The notes under the pieces: model-generated
Told to the model about the DNA's origin: nothing
The model's database searches: none
The model's input: only the letters and a program-made list of their open reading frames with translations
In this document: piece after piece, positions 7,999-16,973 of the stretch
How positions within the stretch are numbered: position 1 is the first letter of the stretch
Layout: each line of letters begins with the position of its first letter
Assembly (NCBI RefSeq): GCF_041904905.1
Contig: NZ_JAYRMI010000007.1
Span: forward strand, 1-64,000
DNA length: 64,000 bases
Direction: 5' to 3'
DNA from: Zoogloea sp041904905
Lineage (GTDB): Bacteria > Pseudomonadota > Gammaproteobacteria > Burkholderiales > Rhodocyclaceae
Program-made: the position numbers and the translations under genes

Positions 7999-9215
7999 GC
8001 CCGGATCGCCTGCACGGGGTCCATCCGCGCGGCGCGGCGGGCGGGGATGACGGCGGAGGCGAGGCCGACGCCGGTGGCCACCAGGGCGGCCATGACGATG
8101 AAGCGCGGTTCGAGCTGGGCGGAGAACAGCGGCGAGCCGTCGGCGTTGCGGTAGATGTGGGAGAACACCTGGAGCAGGGTGAAGGCGAGCAGGCTGCCCA
8201 CCGCCGACCCCACCGCGCCCACCGCCGCGCCCTGGATGAGGAAGACCTGGAGGATCATCCCGCGGCTGGCGCCCATCGCGCGCAGGATGCCGATCTCCTT
8301 CTGCTTCTGCACCACGCTCACCACCAGCACGCTGGCGATGCCCAGGGCCACGATGAGGGTGACGAAGCTGCGGATCAGGTTGTTGGAGACGGTCTGGTTG
8401 CGCAGGGCGGCGAGGAGCTGGGCGTTGGTCTGCATCCAGTTGTCCACGGTCAGGCCGGTGGCGCCGCGCAGGCGGTCGGCCACGGCCTGGGCGGCAAAGA
8501 TGTCGGCCACGGTGAGGTCGAGGTTGGAGATGCCGCCGGGCAGGTCGAGCAGGCTCTGGGCGAGCGGCAGGGTGACGAAGATCCAGCGGCGGTTGAGATC
8601 CTTGTTGCCGATGTCGAACACGCCGCCCACCACCAGCAGCTCGTCGCGGCCGTTGGGCAGCATCACCCGCAGCTTGTCCTCCAGGCCGATGCCCAGATCC
8701 TTGGCCAGCTCGCTGCCGATCACCGCCCGCGGGCCATCCACCGCAAAGCGGCCGGCCACCATGTATTCCTCCATGCGCACGATGCGCCGGTAGCGCTCGG
8801 CATCGACGCCCATCAGCGCCACCGATTTGTTGGCCTGCCCGCGCACCGCGAAGGCGGGGCCGGTGGCCACCGGCGAGACGGCGGTGACGCCTTCCATGCC
8901 GGCGGCCAGCCGGGCGATGTTCTCCCATTGGTCCACCGAGCGCAGGCGCTGGGCGCGGGGTTCGATCAGGGTGGCGTAGCCGTCGGCGTCGATGGCGCGG
9001 CGGTTGGCTTCTTCGAGGGGGCGGATCACCACGTGGGCCTGGCTGCCCAGCACGCGGTCGACGATCTGGGCCTGGAGCTGGGCGATGAGCTGGGTGAGGA
9101 AGACGATCACCGCCACCCCGCCGGTGGTGCCGGCGAGGATGAGCAGGGTCTGCATCCGCCCCTCGCGCAGGAAGCGCAGGGCGACCATCGGGGCAAAAGG
9201 CAGGCGGATCTTCAT
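7995..9215 (-). CDS. ABC transporter permease, MacB/FtsX fold
   Basis: The 406-residue protein has the layout of FtsX-like permeases: one N-terminal membrane segment (LLILAGTTGGVAVIVFL, about 24-40), a large periplasmic domain to about 275, then three membrane segments in the C-terminal half. Motifs such as EIGILRAMGAS and the ending PARRAARMDPVQAIRA are the family hallmarks. It partners the ATPase at 7181-7915 and the adaptor at 9247-10485. Exported substrate is unknown. Confidence 0.9.
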   Translation of the reverse strand: MKIRLPFAPMVALRFLREGRMQTLLILAGTTGGVAVIVFLTQLIAQLQAQIVDRVLGSQAHVVIRPLEEANRRAIDADGYATLIEPRAQRLRSVDQWENIARLAAGMEGVTAVSPVATGPAFAVRGQANKSVALMGVDAERYRRIVRMEEYMVAGRFAVDGPRAVIGSELAKDLGIGLEDKLRVMLPNGRDELLVVGGVFDIGNKDLNRRWIFVTLPLAQSLLDLPGGISNLDLTVADIFAAQAVADRLRGATGLTVDNWMQTNAQLLAALRNQTVSNNLIRSFVTLIVALGIASVLVVSVVQKQKEIGILRAMGASRGMILQVFLIQGAAVGAVGSAVGSLLAFTLLQVFSHIYRNADGSPLFSAQLEPRFIVMAALVATGVGLASAVIPARRAARMDPVQAIRA

Positions 9216-9246
9216 GGGGCGGCGGTGCGCTGGGCGGCGGGGCGGG

Positions 9247-10485
9247 TCACTTGGTCATCCCCTGGGGCACCTGCAGGCCGCCGACCTTGGGCTTTCTGGG
9301 CGGGCGCACGCGCACGGTGTCGCCTTCGAGCGCGCCGGCAGCGGGCAGGATGGCCTGGTCGCCCTCGGTAAGGCCGCTGGCGATCTCGACCAGCCCGATG
9401 CCGACGAGGCCCAGGGCGACGTCGACCCGGGTGGCCACACCGTCGCGCACCGCCAGCACCCAGGGGCGCGGGCCGTCGGCCTCGCGCACGGCCTCGGCGG
9501 GCAGCACGAGGGTGGCGTCCCGGTGGCCGGTGACGGCTTCGACCGAGACGGTCATGTCGGGGCGCAGGAAGGCCGGCGGCTTGCCCACCCGGAAGCGGAT
9601 CTCCACGGTGCCGCGCTGGGGGTCGACCGCCGGGGCGAGGTAGTACAGCTCGGCGTCGAAGGGCTGGCCGGGGAAGGCGTCGGCCACGCCGCTGGCCTTC
9701 TGGCCGGGCTGCAGGAAGCGCAGGTTCTTCTCGTCCACGGTGGCGTAGATGCGCGTCTCGCCGGCGTCGGCCAGTTCGAGCAGCACCTTGCCGGCGGCGG
9801 CCACGTCGCCGGGCTCGGCCTTGCGGGTGAGCACGGTGGCCGCGGCGGGAGCGGTGAGGGTGAGCAGCGCGGCGCGGGCCCTGGCGTTGGCGAGCTGGGC
9901 GCGAGCCTGGTCGAGCCGCGCGCGGGCGGCGTCGCGTTCGGTGCCGCCGGGTTGCTGGGCGGCCAGCTGGGCGCGGGCGGCATCCACCGCGGTGGCGGCA
10001 TTGGCGGCGTTGCGCAGGGCGTCGTCGGCCTTGGATTGGGCGTAGAAGCCCTGGGCGACGAGGCGGCGGGCGCGCTCGGCCTCGGCCTGGGCCACCTTGA
10101 GGTTGGCCTCGGCCTGGGCAAGCTGCTGGGCCGCCACCGGCCGACCGAGCTTCTCGACCTGGGTGAGGCGGGCCTCGGCTTCGGCGCGGGCGGCTTCGGC
10201 CTGGGCGACCAGCGCGGCGGCGTCGTCGGCGCGCAGGCGGGCCAGCACCTGGCCGGGGGCCACCCGGTCGCCTTCGCGCACCGCGATCTCGAGCACCGTG
10301 GCGGCAATCGGGCTGCCGATGGCGATCCGCGCCGGAGTGGCGATGCGCCCGGTGGCCACCACCGATTGGGTGAGGGGCGCGCGCTTGACCGTCGCCACCT
10401 CCACCTCGCGCCCGCGGGGCCACAGCACGGCCGCGGCAATGGCGCCGGCCGCCGCCAGCGCCAGCATCGCGCTGCGGGCCTTCAT
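9247..10485 (-). CDS. Periplasmic adaptor (membrane fusion protein, HlyD/MacA type)
   Basis: The 412-residue protein begins with an uncleaved-looking N-terminal hydrophobic segment (about 5-24), a lipoyl-like half motif (VVATGRIATPARIAIG), a long coiled-coil hairpin rich in Ala/Gln/Arg (about 90-200), and beta-barrel and membrane-proximal domains (RPDMTVSVEAVTG, LPAEAVREADG). This matches MacA/HlyD adaptors that link an inner-membrane ABC pump to an outer-membrane channel. Its ATG overlaps the redoxin stop (ATGA at 10482-10485). No TolC homologue is nearby. Confidence 0.9.
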   Translation of the reverse strand: MKARSAMLALAAAGAIAAAVLWPRGREVEVATVKRAPLTQSVVATGRIATPARIAIGSPIAATVLEIAVREGDRVAPGQVLARLRADDAAALVAQAEAARAEAEARLTQVEKLGRPVAAQQLAQAEANLKVAQAEAERARRLVAQGFYAQSKADDALRNAANAATAVDAARAQLAAQQPGGTERDAARARLDQARAQLANARARAALLTLTAPAAATVLTRKAEPGDVAAAGKVLLELADAGETRIYATVDEKNLRFLQPGQKASGVADAFPGQPFDAELYYLAPAVDPQRGTVEIRFRVGKPPAFLRPDMTVSVEAVTGHRDATLVLPAEAVREADGPRPWVLAVRDGVATRVDVALGLVGIGLVEIASGLTEGDQAILPAAGALEGDTVRVRPPRKPKVGGLQVPQGMTK

Positions 10486-10976
10486 GCCGGGTCGGCCAGC
10501 AGCTTGTCGATCAGGCTGTGGAGCTTGGGGAAATCGGGCGCGCCCAGGTATTTCTGGACCACCCGCCCCTGCTTGTCGATGAGGAAGGTGGTGGGCGTGA
10601 GGCGCACGCCGTCGAAGCCCCTGGCGGCGGAGCCGTCGCTGTCGAGGGCCACCTTGAAGGGCAGGGCGTTCTTGGCGGCGTAGTTGCGCACGTACTGGGG
10701 CGGGTCGTAGTCCATCGCCACGGCCACGGTCTCGTAGCCCCGCGGGGCGAACCTGGTGTGGGTGTCCACCAGCTGCGGCATCTCGGCCACGCAGGTGGTG
10801 CAGGTGGTGGCCCAGAAGTTCACCAGCACCACCTTGCCGCGCAGGGCGGAGAGCGGGGTGGTCTGGCCGTCGAGGGTGGTGAAGCGCACGTCGGGGGTGG
10901 CGGGCTGGCTGCATCCGTCAAGGAGTGCAACGAGCAGCACAGGGGCGACGAGGCGCGTGATAGCCTTGAGAAACAT
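10482..10976 (-). CDS. TlpA-like thiol-disulfide redoxin, lipoprotein
   Basis: A 164-residue protein with a lipoprotein signal (LLDGC, cysteine near 22) and a thioredoxin-fold domain of the TlpA/ResA/AhpC class: NFWATTCTTCVAEMPQL carries the CxxC pair, and the cis-Pro loop is LTPTTFLID. It should act in the periplasm on disulfides. It is the first gene of the ABC efflux run, so it may keep a pump component or substrate reduced; that link is inference from gene order. It is divergent from the DUF4197 gene. Confidence 0.85.
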   Translation of the reverse strand: MFLKAITRLVAPVLLVALLDGCSQPATPDVRFTTLDGQTTPLSALRGKVVLVNFWATTCTTCVAEMPQLVDTHTRFAPRGYETVAVAMDYDPPQYVRNYAAKNALPFKVALDSDGSAARGFDGVRLTPTTFLIDKQGRVVQKYLGAPDFPKLHSLIDKLLADPA

Positions 10977-11014
10977 CTTTTTGTTACCGCGTTCTGGCTG
11001 AGGGAGGTTCTGCG

Positions 11015-11698
11015 ATGCGTGCGATTCTGAGAGCTTTGGTGCTGCTTGTCATCTGTTCCCAGGCGTGGGCCCTGGGCCTGGCCGATCTCACCGACAAGGA
11101 CGCCTCGGGCGGCCTGAAGGAGGCCCTCGTCCAGGGCGCCGGCAAGGCGGTTGGACAACTGGGCGCCGACGGCGGTTTCCTCAACAACCCGAAAGTGAAG
11201 ATCGGCCTGCCCGACAGCATCGCGCCCCTGGAGGCCGGCCTGCGCGCCATGGGCCGCGGCAAGGATCTCGACGCCCTCATCGACAACATGAACCGCGCCG
11301 CCGAACAGGCCGTGCCCAAGGCCAAGGGGCTGCTGGTGGATGCGGTGAAGAAGATGAGCGTCGAGGACGCGAAGAAGATCCTCTCCGGCGGCGACGACGC
11401 GGCCACCCAGTATTTCCGCGACAAGACCGCCGCCCAGCTCACCGAATCCTTCCTGCCCACGGTGCGCGAGACCACCGGCAAGCTGGCCCTGGCCGAGCAG
11501 TACAACAAGCTCGCCGGCAAGGCCGGGGCGTTTGGCCTGGGCAAGGGCGACGACCTGAAGATCGAGAACTACGTGACCCGCAAGGCGCTGGACGGGCTCT
11601 ACCTGATGATCGCCGAAGAAGAGAAGGCGATCCGCAAAGACCCGGTCGGCGCCGCCGGCAATCTGGCCCGGAAGGCCTTCGGCGCGCTCGGGCAGTAA
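11015..11698 (+). CDS. DUF4197 exported protein
   Basis: The 227-residue protein has a signal peptide (about residues 1-20, ending QAWA) and matches the DUF4197 family: GLKEALVQGAG, NNPKVKIGLP, MNRAAEQAVPKA, and the TKAAQLT-like segment DKTAAQLTESFLPTVR. The family is periplasmic and uncharacterised. A clear AGGGAGG site precedes the ATG. The gene ends 12 bases before pxpB, but a functional link is unlikely. Confidence 0.85.
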   Translation: MRAILRALVLLVICSQAWALGLADLTDKDASGGLKEALVQGAGKAVGQLGADGGFLNNPKVKIGLPDSIAPLEAGLRAMGRGKDLDALIDNMNRAAEQAVPKAKGLLVDAVKKMSVEDAKKILSGGDDAATQYFRDKTAAQLTESFLPTVRETTGKLALAEQYNKLAGKAGAFGLGKGDDLKIENYVTRKALDGLYLMIAEEEKAIRKDPVGAAGNLARKAFGALGQ

Positions 11699-11710
11699 GC
11701 CGCCGGGGCC

Positions 11711-12406
11711 ATGCCCAAAACCGCGCCGCTGCCGCCCGTCCGCCTGCTGCCGCTGGGCGACGCGGCGCTCACCGTCGAGTTCGGCACGGCCATCGCCGAC
11801 CCCATCCACGCCCGGGTGCAGGGCTTTGCCGACGCGCTGCCGGCGCTGGCCGAACGCCATCCGGGCATCGTCGAATGGGTGCCCACCTTCCGCTCGGTGA
11901 CGATCCACTTCGACCCGGACCGGGTCGATGCCGCCCAGCTCGCAGCCGACCTGCAGGCCCTCGCCCGCGAAGGCCGCGAGGCCACCGCCAGCGGCACCGC
12001 CTGGACGCTGCCGGTGTGCTTCGAGGCCGACTGCGCCCCCGATCTGGCCGACGTGGCCGCCGCCAGCGGGCTGGCCCGCGAGGCGGCGATCGACCTGCTG
12101 TGCGCCACCGAATTCACGGTTTACATGCTGGGCTTCCTGCCCGGCTTTCCCTACCTGGGCGGCCTGCCCGCGGCGCTGACGATGCCCCGCCTCGCCACCC
12201 CGCGCCTTGCGGTGCCGGCCGGTTCGGTGGCCATCGCCGGGCGGATGGCGGCGGTGTACCCGTGGGACAGCCCCGGCGGCTGGCGCCTCGTCGGCCGCAC
12301 CGCCGCCCGCCTGTTCGACCCCGCGAACCCTGGGCGCCCGGCCCTGCTGGCCCCCGGCGACCGGGTGCGCTGGCAGGCGGTGAGCCGCGCGGCGCTGGGC
12401 GGATGA
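11711..12406 (+). CDS. pxpB: 5-oxoprolinase subunit B
   Basis: This 231-residue protein matches the PxpB/KipI family, the carboxyltransferase-domain subunit 1 of the PxpABC ATP-dependent 5-oxoprolinase. Recognisable are LPLGDAALTVEFG, VEWVPTFRSVTIHFDP, LPVCFEADCAPDL, the conserved YMLGFLPGFPYLGGLP and RLATPRLAVPAGSVAIAGR. It opens a tightly coupled operon: its stop overlaps the pxpC start by ATGA. The complex converts 5-oxoproline to glutamate in the cytoplasm. Confidence 0.93.
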   Translation: MPKTAPLPPVRLLPLGDAALTVEFGTAIADPIHARVQGFADALPALAERHPGIVEWVPTFRSVTIHFDPDRVDAAQLAADLQALAREGREATASGTAWTLPVCFEADCAPDLADVAAASGLAREAAIDLLCATEFTVYMLGFLPGFPYLGGLPAALTMPRLATPRLAVPAGSVAIAGRMAAVYPWDSPGGWRLVGRTAARLFDPANPGRPALLAPGDRVRWQAVSRAALGG

Positions 12407-13449
12407 GCGTCGGCCTGCACCTCGACGCGCCGGGCCTCGGCGTGTCGATCCAGGACCGCGGCCGCAGCGGCCACCGCCGCATCGGCGTGCCCGTCTCCGG
12501 CGCCCTCGACCCGCTGTTCCTGGCCGCTGCCAACGGGCTGGCCGGCAACCCGCCGGACGCCGCGGGGCTGGAGGTGCTGCTCGCCGGGCCGCTGCTGCGG
12601 GCGGTGGGCGGGCCGATCCGCGTGGCCCTGGCCGGCGCGATGGCGGCCCGCCACCTCGACGTCGCAGGCGCACCCCGGTCGGTGGCGGCGTGGTCCACCG
12701 TCACCCTGCAGCCGGGGGAGCGGCTGCAGGTGGGCAGCCCGCGGGGCGTGGGCTATCTGGCGGTGGCCGGCGGCATCCTCACCCCGCCGGTGCTGGGCAG
12801 CCGGGCCACCTACGCCCGCGCCGGGCTGGCGCGGCTGCCGGCGCTGCTGCCCTGCGCGCCCTTCGCCGGCGACCCCGCCGAATGGGCCGCCCCCGCGCCG
12901 CTGGTCCACCCCGATGGCCCGATCCGGGCGCTGCCCGGCCCGCAGATCGACCACTTCGACGCCGACACCCTGGCCCGCTTCACCGGCGAGCCCTTCCGCG
13001 TCACCCCGGAGCGCGACCGCATGGGCCTGCGCCTCGACGGCCCGCGGCTGGCGCACAACGCCCGGGGCGCCGACATCGTGTCGGACGGCGTCACCCCCGG
13101 CACCGTCCAGGTGCCCGCCGACGGCCGCGCCATCGTGCTGCTGGCCGACTGCCAGACGGTGGGCGGCTATCCCAAGCTGGCGGTGGCGATCCGCGCCGAC
13201 CTGCCGCGACTGGCCCACCTGCAGCCGGGCGAGGCGCTGCGCTTCCGGCTGGTGGACGCCGCCGAAGCCGCCGCCGCCCGCGCCCAGGCCGCCCGGCAGC
13301 TGGCAGAATGGCTCGCCGCCCTCGCCCCCCGCGGCCTGGCCGGCAGCGACAGCGCCGCCCTCCTCGCCGCCAACCTGGCCGGCGCGGCGGTGCGCGGCGA
13401 CGAAGACCCCATCGACCCCCAAGCCTTCGACACGAGCCCCACCCCATGA
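12403..13449 (+). CDS. pxpC: 5-oxoprolinase subunit C
   Basis: A 348-residue member of the PxpC/KipA biotin-dependent carboxylase-like family. Typical motifs: LGVSIQDRGRSGHRRIGVPV near the start, a YLAVAGGI segment, LPGPQIDHFD, and DRMGLRLDGP followed by DGVTPGTVQVPADG. It forms the catalytic heteromer with PxpB and receives phosphorylated 5-oxoproline from PxpA. Both ends overlap their neighbours by ATGA, which keeps subunit synthesis coupled. Confidence 0.93.
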   Translation: MSVGLHLDAPGLGVSIQDRGRSGHRRIGVPVSGALDPLFLAAANGLAGNPPDAAGLEVLLAGPLLRAVGGPIRVALAGAMAARHLDVAGAPRSVAAWSTVTLQPGERLQVGSPRGVGYLAVAGGILTPPVLGSRATYARAGLARLPALLPCAPFAGDPAEWAAPAPLVHPDGPIRALPGPQIDHFDADTLARFTGEPFRVTPERDRMGLRLDGPRLAHNARGADIVSDGVTPGTVQVPADGRAIVLLADCQTVGGYPKLAVAIRADLPRLAHLQPGEALRFRLVDAAEAAAARAQAARQLAEWLAALAPRGLAGSDSAALLAANLAGAAVRGDEDPIDPQAFDTSPTP

Positions 13450-14204
13450 CCCGCACCCTCAACCTCAATGCCGACCTGGGCGAGAGCTTCGGCGCCTGGA
13501 CGATGGGCAGCGACGCCGCGCTGCTCGCCATCGTCGACAGCGCCAACATCGCCTGCGGCTTTCACGCCGGCGACCCGCTGGTGATGCGCCGCACCCTCCA
13601 GCAGGCCAAAGCCGCCGGCACCGGCATCGGCGCCCACGTGGCCTTTCCGGATCTGCAAGGCTTCGGCCGGCGGCCGATGACGATACAACCGGACGAGCTG
13701 GAGGCCATCGTTTTGTATCAGATCGCCGCCCTCGACGGCATGGCCCGCACCGAAGGGCTCGCCCTGCGCCACGTGAAGCCCCACGGCGCCCTCTCCAACA
13801 TGGCCTGCGCCGACGCCGCCCTGGCCCGCACCGTGGCCCGCGCCATCAAGGCCTACAACCCGGCGCTGATCCTCCTCGCCCCGGCCCTGTCCGAGCTTTA
13901 CAAGGCGGGCGAGGCCGCCGGCCTGCCGGTGGTGGCCGAAATCTTCGCCGACCGGGCCTACCTGGACGACGGCAACCTGGTGCCCCGCAGCCGGCCCGAC
14001 GCGATGATCCACGGCGCCGCCGCCGCCCTCGCCCACGTGGCGGCGATGCTCGACGAGCAGGCGCTGATCTCGGTAAGCGGCAAGCGCCTGCCCACCCCCA
14101 TCGGCTCGATCTGCGTGCACGGCGACGGCCCCGACGCGGTGGCCACCGCCCGCCACCTGCGCGACGAACTGCTGCGCCGCGGCTACCGCCCGGCGCCCCT
14201 TTAG
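13446..14204 (+). CDS. pxpA: 5-oxoprolinase subunit A (LamB/YcsF family)
   Basis: The 252-residue protein is a textbook PxpA: LNADLGESFGAW at the start, SANIACGFHAGDP, GIGAHVAFPD, RHVKPHGALSNMA, and EIFADRAYLDDGNLVPRS. PxpA phosphorylates or activates 5-oxoproline for ring opening by PxpBC. The last gene of the operon, it is followed after about 115 bases by a glutamate dehydrogenase, which would carry the glutamate produced on to 2-oxoglutarate. Confidence 0.95.
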   Translation: MTRTLNLNADLGESFGAWTMGSDAALLAIVDSANIACGFHAGDPLVMRRTLQQAKAAGTGIGAHVAFPDLQGFGRRPMTIQPDELEAIVLYQIAALDGMARTEGLALRHVKPHGALSNMACADAALARTVARAIKAYNPALILLAPALSELYKAGEAAGLPVVAEIFADRAYLDDGNLVPRSRPDAMIHGAAAALAHVAAMLDEQALISVSGKRLPTPIGSICVHGDGPDAVATARHLRDELLRRGYRPAPL

Positions 14205-14320
14205 CCGGGCCGCCGCCCGACCGTAATCGGCTCCATGCAGCGGGGCAATGAAACCCCGCCCCGCATCGACGGACAAAGCAGGCACAGGCGTCGCCCCCAC
14301 CCGAACGAGGATCCGCAAGC

Positions 14321-15607
14321 ATGGACAACGTGGCCCACATCCCCTCCTACCTCTCGGCCGAACACCTGGGCCCGTGGGAGACCTACCTGGTGCAGATCGA
14401 CCGGGTCGAACCCCACCTGGCGCCGGCGCTGCGCCCCCTCGCACCGCTGCTCACCCGCCCCAAGCGGGCGCTGATCGTGGACGTGCCGATCCGCCTCGAC
14501 AACGGCGAGATCGCCCACTTCGAGGGCTACCGGGTGCAGCACAACCTCTCCCGCGGGCCCGGCAAGGGCGGCATCCGCTATCACCCGGACGTGACCCTCT
14601 CCGAGGTGATGGCCCTGTCGGCCTGGATGACGGTGAAGAACGCGGTGGTGAACGTGCCCTTCGGCGGCGCCAAGGGCGGCGTGCGGGTGGACCCGAAGAC
14701 GCTGTCGACGGCGGAGCTGGAGCGCCTCACCCGCCGCTACGCCAGCGAGATCAACATCCTGATCGGCCAGGACAAGGATATTCCGGCGCCCGACATCAAC
14801 ACCAACGAGCAGGTGATGGCGTGGATCATGGACACCTTCTCGATGAACGAGGGCAAGACCGCGATGGGCGTCGTCACCGGCAAGCCGGTGGGCCTGGGCG
14901 GCAGCCTGGGGCGCAAGGACGCCACCGGGCGCGGGGTGTTCGTGACCACCGCCGAGGCGGCCCGGCACATCGGGCTGGAGATCGCCGGCGCGCGGGTGGC
15001 GGTGCAGGGCTTCGGCAACGTGGGCGAGGCGGCCGCCCGGCTGTTTGCCGATGCCGGCGCGAAGGTGGTGGCGCTGCAGGACGCCACCGGCACCATCCAC
15101 AACCCGGCCGGGCTGGACGTGCGCGCCACCAAGGCCTGGAGCCTCGCCCATCGGGCGCTGGCTGGCGCCCCCGGCAGCGAGCCGATGGCCGACGCCGACT
15201 TCTGGGGGGTGGACGCCGACATCCTGATCGCCGCGGCGATGGAGAACCAGATCACCGCCGCCAACGCCGGGCGCATCCGCGCCCGCCTCATCACCGAAGG
15301 GGCCAACGGCCCGACCACCCCGGAGGCCGACCTGATCCTCCAGGACAAGGGCGTGACCGTCGTCCCCGACGTGCTGGCCAACGCCGGCGGGGTGACGGTG
15401 AGCTACTTCGAGTGGGTGCAGGACATCAGCGCGTTCTTCTGGACCGAGGAGGAGATCAACGCGCGCCTCGACCGGATCATGCGCGAGGCGTTTGCCGCGG
15501 TGTGGGACGCGGCCCGGGCCCGGGGCATCCCGCCGCGCACCGCCGCCTTCGTGCTGGGCTGCGAGCGGGTGCTGCTGGCCCACCGGCTGCGCGGGCTGTA
15601 CCCCTGA
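14321..15607 (+). CDS. gdhA: Glutamate dehydrogenase (Glu/Leu/Phe/Val dehydrogenase family)
   Basis: The 428-residue enzyme has the substrate-binding half with PFGGAKGGVRVDP (catalytic lysine) and a Rossmann domain with VQGFGNVGEAAARL. Length and the N-terminus place it with the NAD-type hexameric GDHs of about 420 residues found in many Proteobacteria. It oxidatively deaminates glutamate to 2-oxoglutarate and ammonia, or the reverse. Position after pxpBCA suggests use of glutamate derived from 5-oxoproline. The exact cofactor preference cannot be judged. Confidence 0.9.
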   Translation: MDNVAHIPSYLSAEHLGPWETYLVQIDRVEPHLAPALRPLAPLLTRPKRALIVDVPIRLDNGEIAHFEGYRVQHNLSRGPGKGGIRYHPDVTLSEVMALSAWMTVKNAVVNVPFGGAKGGVRVDPKTLSTAELERLTRRYASEINILIGQDKDIPAPDINTNEQVMAWIMDTFSMNEGKTAMGVVTGKPVGLGGSLGRKDATGRGVFVTTAEAARHIGLEIAGARVAVQGFGNVGEAAARLFADAGAKVVALQDATGTIHNPAGLDVRATKAWSLAHRALAGAPGSEPMADADFWGVDADILIAAAMENQITAANAGRIRARLITEGANGPTTPEADLILQDKGVTVVPDVLANAGGVTVSYFEWVQDISAFFWTEEEINARLDRIMREAFAAVWDAARARGIPPRTAAFVLGCERVLLAHRLRGLYP

Positions 15608-15619
15608 GCGGGGCCCGGG

Positions 15620-16189
15620 TTAGCAGGTTTCGAGCTTCTTCAGGCGCTTCTCGAGGCGGGCGAGGTCGTCGCGCAGGGCGGCGGTGGCGCCCGCCAGGTC
15701 TTCGAGGGCGGCCTTCTTGACGACCAGCGGCTGCTCCTCGCCGAAGTACTCGACGAGGTTTTCGACCGCGTTGCGGGCGGCCTGCCGGTGCCACGCGGCC
15801 ACCCCGCGGGCGACGCTCACCGCGCGGTGGGCGGCGATGTCGCCCACCAGCCGCGACAGGGCCTCCTCGCCGTCCCAGCGCAGCTTGCGCAGCACGAAGC
15901 CGAGGGCGTCGGCAAAATCGGCGTTGCCGCCGATGCGGATGTCGGCCATCAGCGCGTCGGTGCCGCCCACCGCCTTGGGCAGCGAGGCCAGCGGCAGTTC
16001 GAGGGTCACGTCGGGCTCGGGCGTGGCGGATTCGGTGAAGCAGCCGTCCCCGTCGATGCCCAGGCTGAGGACGAAGGGCGTGACGTGGAAGACGGCGGTC
16101 CGCCCGGCAAAGGGCGCCAGCCGGGCACGCGCCCAGGGCGCGTCGGCGAGCAGGTGATTGAGGCCGGCAATGGCGGGCGAGGCAAACAT
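15620..16189 (-). CDS. ubiJ: Ubiquinone biosynthesis accessory factor UbiJ
   Basis: The 189-residue protein begins with a short hydrophobic stretch and an SCP2-like lipid-binding domain (about 30-115), and ends in a charged coiled coil (LEDLAGATAALRDDLARLEK). This matches UbiJ, which holds ubiquinone intermediates for the Ubi complex. It directly follows ubiE in the same direction, the standard order ubiE-ubiJ. The distal ubiB gene usually found next is absent; the adjacent gene converges instead. Confidence 0.88.
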   Translation of the reverse strand: MFASPAIAGLNHLLADAPWARARLAPFAGRTAVFHVTPFVLSLGIDGDGCFTESATPEPDVTLELPLASLPKAVGGTDALMADIRIGGNADFADALGFVLRKLRWDGEEALSRLVGDIAAHRAVSVARGVAAWHRQAARNAVENLVEYFGEEQPLVVKKAALEDLAGATAALRDDLARLEKRLKKLETC

Positions 16190-16212
16190 CGCGTGTCCTG
16201 CGGTTGGAGGGC

Positions 16213-16950
16213 TCAGAGCTTGTAGCCGCGGTGCAGGGCCACCACCCCGGCGGTCATGTTGAAGTACTCGACGCGGGCGAGGCCGGCGCCTTCCATCAGG
16301 GCCTTGAGGGATTCCTGATCGGGGTGCATGCGGATGCTCTCGGCCAGGTAGCGGTAGCTGTCGGCGTCGTTGGCCACCTTCTCGCCCATCAGCGGCAGCA
16401 GCTTGAAGGAGTAGAAATCGTAGGCCGGGGCGAGGGGCTTCCAGACCTTGGAGAACTCCAGCACCAGCAGCCGGCCGCCGGGCTTGAGGACGCGGCGCAT
16501 CTCGGCGATGGCCCGATCCTTGTGGGTCATGTTGCGCAGGCCGAAGGCCACGGTGACGCAGTCGAAGTAGTCGTCGGGGAAGGGCAGCTTCTCGGCGTCG
16601 CACTGGGCCACGGGGAGCAGGAAGCCCTTGTCCACCACCCGGTCGCGGCCGACGGAGAGCATGGCGTGGTTGATGTCGGTGAGCCACACCTGACCGGTGG
16701 GGCCGACCTTCCGGGCGAAGGCGAGGGACAGGTCGGCGGTGCCGCCGGCCACGTCGAGCACCCGGTCGCCGGTGCGCACGCCGGCGATCTGCACGGCGAA
16801 GGCTTTCCAGAGCCGGTGCAGGCCGAAGGACATGAGGTCGTTCATCACGTCGTAGCTGCGGGCGACGGACGAGAACACGCCGCGGACCTTGCTCGCCTTC
16901 TCGGATTCGGCAACCTGCTGGAAGCCGAAGTGGGTGGTCTTGTCGTTCAT
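16213..16950 (-). CDS. ubiE: Ubiquinone/menaquinone C-methyltransferase UbiE
   Basis: A 245-residue SAM-dependent methyltransferase. It shows the UbiE signature regions: YDVMNDLMSFGLHRLWK, motif I VLDVAGGTADLS, TDINHAML, and the C-terminal NMTAGVVALHRGYK. UbiE performs the C-methylation in ubiquinone synthesis, in the cytoplasm at the membrane. It lies between the DUF971 gene and ubiJ, with a 23-base gap on each side, consistent with one operon. Confidence 0.95.
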   Translation of the reverse strand: MNDKTTHFGFQQVAESEKASKVRGVFSSVARSYDVMNDLMSFGLHRLWKAFAVQIAGVRTGDRVLDVAGGTADLSLAFARKVGPTGQVWLTDINHAMLSVGRDRVVDKGFLLPVAQCDAEKLPFPDDYFDCVTVAFGLRNMTHKDRAIAEMRRVLKPGGRLLVLEFSKVWKPLAPAYDFYSFKLLPLMGEKVANDADSYRYLAESIRMHPDQESLKALMEGAGLARVEYFNMTAGVVALHRGYKL

Positions 16951-16973
16951 GATCGGGATCGGAAATCGGTTGT

